Positions 1 through 5,273 of a stretch of 5,273 bases of DNA are shown one piece after another (within the stretch, counting starts at the first letter, position 1; each line of letters begins with the position of its first letter). Where the stretch lies: assembly GCA_050012355.1 (NCBI GenBank), contig JBEKHI010000507.1, forward strand, positions 1 to 5,273, given 5' to 3'. Source of the DNA: JBEKHI01 sp050012355 (GTDB taxonomy: Bacteria > Actinomycetota > Actinomycetes > Streptosporangiales > Streptosporangiaceae). The position numbers were made by a program, and so were the translations under genes. Below the pieces are notes generated by a model, which saw only the letters and a list, made by a program, of their open reading frames with translations, had not been told where the DNA came from and made no database searches.

Positions 1-1
1 G

Positions 2-394
2 CAATTGCCCGAACATCTCCGGCATGCCGAGACGGTCGGCATCATCTACGACCCGGTGGCCGGCCTGACGATGACGGGCGACTATCGGAAGGCAGACCTG
101 CTATTCGAGAACCCAGAGCTCGCGACTGACTCCGAGTACGCGAATCTGCTGCTCGGCTACATCGGCGATGACCACGTGTCACCAGTGCCGCTGGCTCGTC
201 TCGCCCAGGCCCACCCGGACACCGTCGACGCTGTATACCGGACGGTGCTGCGGAAACGTGACTTCAGGTGGGCGACCGACGGCGAGTCGCTGCTCCGCAA
301 GCGGAAGGAGAGCTTCTACGAGCAGCAGCAGTGCCCGCCTGTCTACGCGGCGATCGGAGACCGGCTTCGTCAGCTAGCGGGCCGTCACGCCTGA
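2..394 (+). CDS. 3' end of an unrecognised protein-coding gene (5' end outside the window)
   Basis: The reading frame is open from the left edge (first full codon CAA at base 2) and ends with TGA at 392-394, leaving about 130 residues. A TTG at base 5 could serve as a start, but no upstream sequence is visible to support it, so the gene is best treated as truncated by the window. The codons strongly prefer G or C in third position, which supports real coding. The peptide has no membrane segment or signal peptide. It reads as a small mixed alpha/beta region (GIIYDPVAGL near the start), then helical stretches with a SPVPLARLAQAHP segment and a basic LLRKRKESF segment about 30 residues from the end. 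I do not recognise the family and assign no function. The next gene on this strand starts about 245 bases downstream, so it is probably a separate transcription unit. Confidence 0.7.
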   Translation, partial: QLPEHLRHAETVGIIYDPVAGLTMTGDYRKADLLFENPELATDSEYANLLLGYIGDDHVSPVPLARLAQAHPDTVDAVYRTVLRKRDFRWATDGESLLRKRKESFYEQQQCPPVYAAIGDRLRQLAGRHA

Positions 395-481
395 CCGGAT
401 GCCGCGACCCCCAACCATGACATGCAGAATACGAACACGCAACCTTAAATAGCAAGTGACAAGCACAGGACCTGGCAAGAA

Positions 482-625
482 CCGTTATCAATTGCTGTTT
501 AAGCGGTATTCGACGAATCGTGCAAGCGATGATTTCGGCGGCGCACTCGGGCCCGCGAGACGATGAGGCGCCGGTCCAGCCGGGATTATCACAGATCAGC
601 AATATCACTGTTGACTGATAACCGG
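482..625. repeat. Split inverted repeat in the intergenic region upstream of the Xre regulator
   Basis: Bases 482-490 (CCGTTATCA) and 491-497 (ATTGCTG) together are the reverse complement of CAGCAAT (597-603) plus TGATAACCGG (616-625), apart from one extra C in the second copy. The two right-hand blocks are separated by 12 extra bases (604-615). The arms could fold into one long stem with a 12-base bulge and about a 100-base loop, or act as two oppositely oriented binding sites. Inside the loop lie an 11-bp palindrome, ATTCGACGAAT (508-518), and the pair ATCG/CGAT (517-520 and 527-530). The whole stretch is visibly less GC-rich than its surroundings. The symmetry is directly seen; its function is inferred. 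Confidence 0.45.
586..621. promoter_or_regulatory. Candidate operator for the downstream Xre regulator
   Basis: TTATCA at 586-591 is inverted as TGATAA at 616-621, with a nested TCAG (596-599) / CTGA (615-618) pair. TATCAC is also repeated directly at 587-592 and 603-608. The block ends 5 bases before the proposed -10 box, which is where an autoregulating Xre/HipB-type repressor commonly binds. HipB-family operators are typically pairs of short inverted TATC-containing half sites (established for E. coli HipB), which fits in style but not in exact sequence or spacing. Confidence 0.4.
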
Positions 626-626
626 G

Positions 627-632
627 TAATAT
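627..632 (+). promoter_or_regulatory. -10 element of a probable leaderless promoter for the Xre gene
   Basis: TAATAT starts exactly 12 bases before the A of the ATG at 639, so transcription would start at the first base of the start codon. No Shine-Dalgarno precedes the ATG, which agrees with a leaderless mRNA, a common arrangement in actinobacteria. No good -35 hexamer sits at the usual 17-18 bp spacing; a TTGACT at 611-616 is too close (10 bp). The promoter may therefore be weak or use an extended or alternative recognition. Confidence 0.5.
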
Positions 633-638
633 TGGTCT

Positions 639-881
639 ATGGCAATACCGAACGACGAGTATCGCGTAACCACAGCGGCCGACCTGGGCGCGGCGCTGAA
701 GTACTTCCGCACGGCCGCCGGGATCACTCAGCAGGCCGCGGCCGAGGCGGAAGGGATCGGGCAACCGTACTTGTCTTCCCTGGAGGCCGGTAAGTTCGGC
801 GGGTCGCTGACGCACGCGATGCGACTGCTCCGGATAGTCGGCTGCGAGGTCGTGGTGCGACCAAGGACCAAGCATGACTGA
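639..881 (+). CDS. Small Xre-family (HipB-like) helix-turn-helix transcriptional regulator
   Basis: This 80-residue protein is almost entirely one Cro/C1-type DNA-binding domain. DLGAALKYFRTAAGITQQ (residues 15-32) gives helix 1 and the start of helix 2. The segment from residue 40 with YLSSLEAGK (44-52) is the recognition helix and its conserved S-x-x-E-x-G signature. The tail EVVVRPR (70-76) after LRIVGC resembles the last strand of HipB-type antitoxins. It should bind DNA as a dimer, and the symmetric sequences just upstream are the natural candidate target, implying autoregulation. In HipBA, HigBA or RES-Xre modules a toxin gene would lie beside it, but none does: the next 190 bases hold only a 51-codon ORF (874-1029) overlapping its end, and the next gene is unrelated. 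It could be an orphan antitoxin left after toxin loss, or a dedicated repressor of the pair downstream. The family call is firm; the role is inferred. Confidence 0.85.
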   Translation: MAIPNDEYRVTTAADLGAALKYFRTAAGITQQAAAEAEGIGQPYLSSLEAGKFGGSLTHAMRLLRIVGCEVVVRPRTKHD

Positions 882-1064
882 CCGGCACGCCAGTCGCGAC
901 GCTGGCCCCACGCCCGAGCAAACCCGCGTCCAGGCCGCGGCAGTTTGCCTGGAGATCCAGTTTCGTCGTTATGGATCTACTGCGGGCAGCATCAGACGAC
1001 GGCGGCGCGCCAGTAAAGTCGTCCCGTAAATGACGCCAAACCCGCGCTCAGTGAACCGCGCCCT

Positions 1065-1070
1065 GGAGGG
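1065..1070 (+). promoter_or_regulatory. Ribosome binding site deciding a TTG start
   Basis: GGAGGG lies three bases before the TTG at 1074. It is the only strong Shine-Dalgarno in this part of the window, and it supports TTG as the initiation codon. The GTG at 1051 is out of frame with the gene. Confidence 0.65.
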
Positions 1071-1073
1071 AAG

Positions 1074-2873
1074 TTGACCGGATTCGACGAGACACTGACC
1101 AGGTTCCGCAGCTGGGCAGGCACGACGGAACGGAATCTGAGCGGCGACCCCGAGACCGACGTCGCGAAGCTCGGCATGCTGTTCGACCTGATCCCCGATT
1201 ACCTGGGCATGGAGGATCCAGCTCGGCTGGCCGAGGGCGACCTCACCCGGCTCTTGCTGGACGTCTACCCTCGCAAGGTCACCGTGCTGAACCGCGAGGA
1301 CACCGCTGGCACCATTCCCTCGTTGCGCGACCTGATCGCCTACCTAGCCAACACGGACGCGATCACCTCCGCGACCGCGCAAGCTCTGGGGCGGGAGCTT
1401 GACGAGATCGAGCCCGACTTCGCCGACGAGGTCATGGACCCGGCCAACTGGGGACCGGCCAAGGCAACCGTGCACGCCATGCACCGCGACGGCGTGGACT
1501 TCAATGACAGCGCTGCGGTCAACCAGTGGATCGCGCAGCAGAACGCGGGCCAGTTCGCCTACGAGGAGGCTGACCCGCTCACCTGGGACGATGTCGACCT
1601 CAAGGATGCCTTCGGCATCCCCAACGTCGTCGCTCCGATTCGGCTGCCGGACGAGGCGGTACTCACCGCACTGGCGAGCGGCGCGCCGCTGCTGACCGAC
1701 CTGCACGACCTAGCTCGCCATGTCCGCATAACGACGGTGCGCATTCCCGACGTGGACCCCCTCCTCTTCAGGCTGGCAGTAGAAACCGAGCTCGTGGACG
1801 CTGACGGCGACACGCTCGTCGCGGGCGACGATGTCGGATGGCTAGATGACCTCGCTGACGACTGGGCGGCCATGGAGGCGTGGGACTACACGTTCGCGCA
1901 CGTCCTGGACACCACGCTGGAGGCGGCGGACCCGACGGAACCGCGGGTCGGTGAGGACCTGGATCTGACCGGCCACGGCATAGCCCTCGTCACGGAGCTG
2001 TTCCTCGCCGGACGAGCCGGCGTTCCCGTCGCGGAGCTGTCCGCCAGCCTGAAAAGCGCAGCGGTCGCCGAGCTCTCACCGGAAGCCACCGAGCGTCACT
2101 GGTCGGAATGGACCGGTGCTCATGGCGATCCGGCCCGCTTGCTTCTCGGGCAGCTCGCGAAGCTCTCGGCGGTCACCGTCGAGGACGAAGTCGCGCGACT
2201 GGAGCCACTCGCCCTGTTCACGGTCGCGGCCAAGCTGCGGGCGTCAGACGTGAGTGTTCCGGAACTCCCGCCGCCCGACGAGATGACTGCGGACGACGTG
2301 GTGCTGGTGAGCATGTTCGGAACCGAAGAGAACTTCGAGGCCGAGCTCGCCTCCTGGCTAGCGAAACGCACCCCCGAGAACGCCGCGCGGGAACTGCTTG
2401 CCCTCGCCGCGGGTGAATCCGTGGGGGTCCGGACGGTGGCGATACCGATCGTTTCGCGGCTCGGGGCCGCCGCCGAACCTGCGTGGCGGGAAGCGCTCGA
2501 TCGCCCAGAACTCCGCCCATATGCCAAGAAAGCGCTGCTCACCCAGCTTGTAGATCGCGACCAGGGCGGCGCGGTCCCCGCCGAGCTCATGCCTGGCACC
2601 GAGGATCTCGCGTGGCTCGTCGCGGACAGCTTCGCACCGCACACCCGCCTCGATCATGGAAACGGGACGTTCCCGTTTGATATATCCGAACTTGCGGACG
2701 CGGGCTGGACCGTGAGCAACGAGGCGCTCTTCGAGGCCATGGCACGACTCGACCACCCGGACGCGGAAGCCGTACTCACGATGCTCGGCAAGCACGTCGA
2801 CGACAAGAAACTCGCCAAGGCTGCCCGCCGAGCGGCTTACAAGGCATCCACCCGCCGCGCTGCCCGCCGGTAA
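1074..2873 (+). CDS. Large soluble protein of unknown function, paralogue of the downstream pRiA4b ORF-3 family protein
   Basis: This is a 599-residue, acidic, mainly helical cytoplasmic protein without signal peptide or membrane segments. Residues about 1-165 form an N-terminal module with DVYPRKV (64-69 region), MDPANWGPAK (121-130) and GVDFNDSAAVNQWI (140-153). I recall similar NWG-x-AK segments in actinobacterial hypothetical proteins related to the pRiA4b ORF-3 group, but could not check this. Residues about 193-280 and 370-570 resemble the first 380 residues of the next gene. The best stretch pairs ASWLAKRTPENAARELL (426-442) and WREAL (471-475) with WAWLQAQPDQAQAARQVL (236-253) and WREM (282-285) there. 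The C-terminus is basic (KAARRAAYKASTRRAARR), as in a natural end rather than a truncation. The pRiA4b domain itself is absent. The TTG start is chosen for its GGAGGG. The stop is TAA, with the next gene starting 9 bases later in the same frame. Function unknown. Confidence 0.85.
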   Translation: MTGFDETLTRFRSWAGTTERNLSGDPETDVAKLGMLFDLIPDYLGMEDPARLAEGDLTRLLLDVYPRKVTVLNREDTAGTIPSLRDLIAYLANTDAITSATAQALGRELDEIEPDFADEVMDPANWGPAKATVHAMHRDGVDFNDSAAVNQWIAQQNAGQFAYEEADPLTWDDVDLKDAFGIPNVVAPIRLPDEAVLTALASGAPLLTDLHDLARHVRITTVRIPDVDPLLFRLAVETELVDADGDTLVAGDDVGWLDDLADDWAAMEAWDYTFAHVLDTTLEAADPTEPRVGEDLDLTGHGIALVTELFLAGRAGVPVAELSASLKSAAVAELSPEATERHWSEWTGAHGDPARLLLGQLAKLSAVTVEDEVARLEPLALFTVAAKLRASDVSVPELPPPDEMTADDVVLVSMFGTEENFEAELASWLAKRTPENAARELLALAAGESVGVRTVAIPIVSRLGAAAEPAWREALDRPELRPYAKKALLTQLVDRDQGGAVPAELMPGTEDLAWLVADSFAPHTRLDHGNGTFPFDISELADAGWTVSNEALFEAMARLDHPDAEAVLTMLGKHVDDKKLAKAARRAAYKASTRRAARR

Positions 2874-2882
2874 TGTCCTTCC

Positions 2883-4520
2883 GTGGATGACGCCCAAGCC
2901 GCCAAACTCGCGCTCAACTCCCCCGCCATGACCCACGCCGTCGCGCTAAGAAGATGGATCGCGGAGTCGGGCCCGCGTCCGGTCACCAAACGGCAGGTGC
3001 TCCGCAAGCCAGACGTCCCGCTCGCCGCCGCGGCGAGCGGCGTGGCGGTCCCGGAGAAGCTCCGCTCGGCGGCCGACATCCTAGCGCTGGACGGGCCATG
3101 GAAGCTCGCACTGGCCACGGGCCTGCTCCGGATCGACGGCGGCGCGGTGACCGCCGGACCGGCGCCCCCGAAGCCGTCCACCGACCAGGAGATCCTGGCG
3201 GCCTGGCTCGACGGCTTGCTGGCTGCCTCCGAGTTCGAACCGGGCAATGCGCGGAACGACAGGGCCGCGGGCGACACCCTGGTGTTCCTCACCGCCGTCG
3301 AGGGCGGCAGACCGCTCGAGTGGAAGCTCGCGGAACAAGCGTCGGAACTCACCAGACGGATCGGCTGGGGGACCACCACGTCCTACTGGCCGCAGGAGAG
3401 GGTCGCGATCACGGCTGAGCGGCTCACGTCGTTCGGTGCCATGTCGGGCGGCGCGGTCACCACGCTCGGCCGGTGGGCGGCACGCCGGCTGCTGGAGAAA
3501 CTCGGCAAGCCAGATGCGGAGCTCACCGCGGCCGAACTCATCGCCTACCTGGCGGACCGCGACCCCGACGAGCGAGGCGATAAGGCCTGGGCCTGGCTGC
3601 AAGCCCAGCCCGATCAGGCGCAGGCCGCGCGGCAGGTCCTGACGGCGGGCGCGCCGCTGGAACCCCGGCTGCGCTGGATCGCCGTCTACGTGGTCGAGCT
3701 GCTGGACGAAGATGCTCTGCCGGTGTGGCGCGAGATGACCGCCGTGCCCGGCATCGGGCTGCACGCGAAGTACTCCCTTTACACCATGGAAGCAGGCGCC
3801 GAGCCTAACGACGGTGAGTGGCTCTGGCTGATCGTCGAGTCTGCCGCGGTAGCGCTGGCGGAGCAGGGGCCGGGTGAGGCGGTCACCGTTCTCTGGGAGG
3901 CACTGCCCGCGGAACGGCTGGCCGCGGACGACCTGGAGCACCGCCTGGCCGTGGTCCGGGCTACCGACCATCCGTCGGCGCTGTCGCTCGCGGCGGCCGT
4001 CGAGGACTTCGTCGCGTCCGCCGGAGCGGAATCGCTGAGCGTGAACCAGTGCCTGCGGCTGAAGGTCTCGCTCGCGGGCTGGCGTCCGCCGATCTGGCGG
4101 ATTGTGCTGATACCAGCCACGGCAAGCCTCGCGGCGTTGCATCGCGTGATCCAGGTTCTGTACGGCTGGGACGGCGATCACTTGCACGCCTTCCGGGTCC
4201 GCCGTACGACGACGTACAGCGATCCGTCGTTCCGGCTTGAGGAGGCCCGTAGCGAGTACGACATGCGGGTGCTGGCCGCGCTCGACGCAGGGGACGGCAA
4301 GATCAGCTATGAGTACGACTTCGGCACGAGCTGGAACCACGAGATTGTTTTGCAGAAGAGGGTGCCACGGGAACCTGGAGCCATCTACCCGGCCTGCGTC
4401 AAGTACAGCGGCGACTCGCCTGTCGAGTATCCAGACTATGACGACGACGAGGAAGAGCCGGAGCCGTTCGACCTGGAAGCAGTGAACCGCCGCCTCGCCG
4501 GACACGACGTCAGTGCGTGA
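2883..4520 (+). CDS. Plasmid pRiA4b ORF-3 (IS1096 TnpR-like) family protein with a long N-terminal helical region
   Basis: This is a 545-residue soluble protein. Residues about 391-535 form the pRiA4b ORF-3 / IS1096 TnpR-like domain (Pfam PRiA4_ORF3). Visible hallmarks are LKVSLAGWRPPIWRIVLIP (393-411), LAALHRVIQVLYGWDGDHLHAF (416-437) and YEYDFGTSWNHEIVL (476-490). The usual Cys-Pro-Pro-Glu-Asp-x-Gly-Gly ending is replaced by YPACVKYSGDSPVEY (502-516) and an acidic run (517-527). Residues about 10-380 are helical and resemble the preceding gene product (see that entry), implying duplication of a shared module. The GTG start is forced: only three codons separate it from the in-frame TAA of the upstream gene, and the next in-frame ATG (2928) would remove conserved sequence. 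There is no Shine-Dalgarno, so translation is probably coupled to the upstream gene. The name TnpR-like is historical; no resolvase or transposase activity is implied and no transposase lies nearby. Function unknown. Confidence 0.88.
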   Translation: MDDAQAAKLALNSPAMTHAVALRRWIAESGPRPVTKRQVLRKPDVPLAAAASGVAVPEKLRSAADILALDGPWKLALATGLLRIDGGAVTAGPAPPKPSTDQEILAAWLDGLLAASEFEPGNARNDRAAGDTLVFLTAVEGGRPLEWKLAEQASELTRRIGWGTTTSYWPQERVAITAERLTSFGAMSGGAVTTLGRWAARRLLEKLGKPDAELTAAELIAYLADRDPDERGDKAWAWLQAQPDQAQAARQVLTAGAPLEPRLRWIAVYVVELLDEDALPVWREMTAVPGIGLHAKYSLYTMEAGAEPNDGEWLWLIVESAAVALAEQGPGEAVTVLWEALPAERLAADDLEHRLAVVRATDHPSALSLAAAVEDFVASAGAESLSVNQCLRLKVSLAGWRPPIWRIVLIPATASLAALHRVIQVLYGWDGDHLHAFRVRRTTTYSDPSFRLEEARSEYDMRVLAALDAGDGKISYEYDFGTSWNHEIVLQKRVPREPGAIYPACVKYSGDSPVEYPDYDDDEEEPEPFDLEAVNRRLAGHDVSA

Positions 4521-4528
4521 TTCCCTCG

Positions 4529-4558
4529 CACGGCTAACCGTGGTCATCCGCGAACGGA
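4529..4558. terminator. Two small hairpins between the pRiA4b gene and the NUDIX gene; weak terminator candidate
   Basis: CACGG (4529-4533), a four-base CTAA loop and CCGTG (4538-4542) form a perfect five-pair hairpin 9 bases after the stop codon. A second, TCCG-CGAA-CGGA (4547-4558), follows at once and reads as a TTCG tetraloop on the other strand. There is no run of T, so this is not a canonical intrinsic terminator; actinobacteria do use hairpins without T-runs. It could equally be incidental. Confidence 0.3.
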
Positions 4559-4561
4559 CAC

Positions 4562-4567
4562 TAGCCT
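4562..4567 (+). promoter_or_regulatory. -10 element of a probable leaderless promoter for the NUDIX gene
   Basis: TAGCCT begins 12 bases before the A of the ATG at 4574, the same geometry as upstream of the Xre gene, and it matches the actinobacterial TANNNT consensus. No Shine-Dalgarno is present (the bases before the ATG are CTCCCCGT). No convincing -35 hexamer is seen. This suggests the NUDIX gene has its own transcript rather than depending on the upstream pair. Confidence 0.5.
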
Positions 4568-4573
4568 CCCCGT

Positions 4574-5092
4574 ATGAGTTTCCTGCCACCTCAGGAGTAC
4601 TACGCCAGCTTGCCCAAGCACATCGCTAGCGGAGCAGCGATCTTTCACGATCCGGAGGGCCGATTCCTGCTAGTCAAGCCCTCCTACCGGGATACTTGGG
4701 AGCTCCCCGGCGGCGGAATGGACGCTGGCGAGTATCCCCTGGAAACCGCCCACCGCGAGATCCGCGAAGAAATCGGGCTGGACGTCACACTCGGCCGACT
4801 TCTGGTGATCGACTGGGTACCGCCGCGGCCGGACGGCCGCCCGGCCCTGGCCAATTTCGTTTTCAACGGCGATGCTCTCATCAACTCCGAAGCCCAGCAA
4901 CGGATCCGGCTTCAGTCTGACGAGTTGACCGCGTGGAGGATGGCCGGGCCTCAGGAGTGGGACACTCTGCTTCCTCCGCACACGGCACGACGCATGCGAG
5001 CCTGCGCGGACGCGCTAGCAGCAGGGAGCACCTTCTACCTAGAACACGGATGGCACCCGGGCGCAGCACGGCCCTTAAACGGAACGAGTTGA
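4574..5092 (+). CDS. NUDIX hydrolase
   Basis: This 172-residue cytoplasmic enzyme hydrolyses a nucleoside diphosphate linked to another moiety; the particular substrate cannot be told from sequence. The Nudix box (G-x5-E-x7-REU-x-EE-x-GU) is complete at residues 47-69: Gly47, Glu53, Arg61-Glu62, Glu65-Glu66 and Gly68-Leu69, with the Glu residues binding the catalytic divalent metal. It is preceded by AAIFHDPEGRFLLVK (21-35) and TWELPGGG (41-48), the usual first strands and loop of the fold. The length suits a single-domain member with a short N-terminal extension (about 18 residues) and a C-terminal helix. The ATG start is supported by the upstream TAGCCT box rather than by a ribosome binding site. 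It lies 53 bases after the pRiA4b family gene on the same strand, but hairpins and its own promoter suggest independent expression. Such enzymes often sanitise damaged nucleotides or adjust cofactor pools; which applies here is unknown. Confidence 0.95.
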   Translation: MSFLPPQEYYASLPKHIASGAAIFHDPEGRFLLVKPSYRDTWELPGGGMDAGEYPLETAHREIREEIGLDVTLGRLLVIDWVPPRPDGRPALANFVFNGDALINSEAQQRIRLQSDELTAWRMAGPQEWDTLLPPHTARRMRACADALAAGSTFYLEHGWHPGAARPLNGTS

Positions 5093-5096
5093 CTCT

Positions 5097-5273
5097 TCAA
5101 GCCAATCCAAGCATCCTCAGCACAGCCTCGTCCCGCTGCCGTGCCACGGCGAGCAGCTTGGGCCGAAGTTGCTCACGCGCACTCTCCCACAATCGCGTCT
5201 TCGCTACCGCACTGGTGCCGACGGTACTCCCGCACCAGTACTTTGCTGACCTCCGAGAGAATTTTGTGAGCGA
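5097..5273 (-). CDS. Possible 3' end of a convergent gene entering from the right edge
   Basis: On the reverse strand one frame is open from the window edge to a TGA at 5099-5097, giving 58 residues ending ...QLRPKLLAVARQRDEAVLRMLGLA, a plausible amphipathic helical C-terminus. It would converge on the NUDIX gene with only four bases between the stop codons. Third-position G/C is moderate (about 40 of 58 codons), lower than I would expect for the main genes. A different reverse frame gives a more protein-like first half, AHKILSEVSKVLVREYRRHQ and on to a TGA at 5175-5173. Either only one is real, or the gene is frameshifted near 5180. I do not recognise either peptide. Confidence 0.4.
   Translation of the reverse strand, partial: SLTKFSRRSAKYWCGSTVGTSAVAKTRLWESAREQLRPKLLAVARQRDEAVLRMLGLA

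Noticed and set aside
611..632. TTGACT (611-616) as the -35 partner of TAATAT (627-632)
   Set aside because: The spacer is only 10 bp, far from the 17-18 bp needed, so it is more likely part of the operator-like symmetry.
563..793. A forward 76-codon ORF overlapping the start of the Xre gene in another frame
   Set aside because: Its product is Arg/Gly-rich without motifs, and the overlapping frame encodes a clear helix-turn-helix domain.
264..911. A 215-codon reverse-strand ORF spanning the left gene end, the intergenic region and the Xre gene
   Set aside because: It overlaps the recognisable Xre gene antisense, and its product is low in coherent structure with many scattered Cys and Arg residues.
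2120..2936. Reverse-strand ORFs of 174 and 192 codons inside the first large gene
   Set aside because: Ser/Arg-rich shadow translations; the forward frame has a ribosome binding site, natural codon bias and a paralogue next door.
2883..4520. Reading the TnpR-like family name as evidence of an IS1096-type mobile element
   Set aside because: No transposase, terminal inverted repeats or target duplications are visible around the gene; the family is common on chromosomes without transposition genes.
3081..4589. A 502-codon open frame on the reverse strand across the pRiA4b family gene
   Set aside because: It is the antisense shadow typical of high-GC genes. The forward frame has recognisable domain motifs (PPIWR, YEYDFG) and the reverse product is Arg-rich without any motif.

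Overview
The window is high-GC DNA with strongly G/C-ending codons. It uses TTG and GTG starts beside ATG, and it has two good candidates for leaderless transcription: a TANNNT box whose first base lies 12 nt before the A of the ATG. Together these point to an actinomycete chromosome, probably of the Streptomyces or Pseudonocardia kind; the genus cannot be fixed from the sequence. No rRNA, tRNA, transposase, integrase or CRISPR array was seen.

Layout from left to right. (1) Bases 2-394 (+) are the 3' end of an unrecognised gene cut by the window edge. (2) Bases 395-638 are a less GC-rich intergenic stretch, dense in inverted repeats, that leads into a small gene. (3) Bases 639-881 (+) encode an 80-residue HipB-like Xre-family DNA-binding protein with no HipA, RelE or RES partner next to it. 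(4) Bases 882-1073 hold no convincing gene; they carry a short ORF overlapping the end of the regulator and, near the end, a clear Shine-Dalgarno. (5) Bases 1074-2873 and 2883-4520 (+) are the core of the window. They are two large soluble proteins of 599 and 545 residues, encoded in the same reading frame and separated by one TAA and three further codons. The second ends in a plasmid pRiA4b ORF-3 / IS1096 TnpR-like domain. By eye the two are paralogues across roughly 370 residues. The first carries an N-terminal module that the second lacks, and the second carries the pRiA4b domain that the first lacks. (6) Bases 4574-5092 (+) encode a NUDIX hydrolase with a perfect Nudix box and its own likely leaderless promoter. 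(7) Bases 5097-5273 (-) are an uncertain convergent 3' end of a gene entering from the right edge.

How they work together: the pair at 1074-4520 is almost certainly one transcription and translation unit, and its products probably act in the same process, but the biochemical role of this family is not known to me. The small regulator could autoregulate from the symmetric sequences upstream of it and may be co-transcribed with the pair. The NUDIX gene looks like an independent housekeeping-type unit. The most unusual items are the in-frame, stop-separated paralogous pair and the symmetric intergenic region in front of the orphan regulator.
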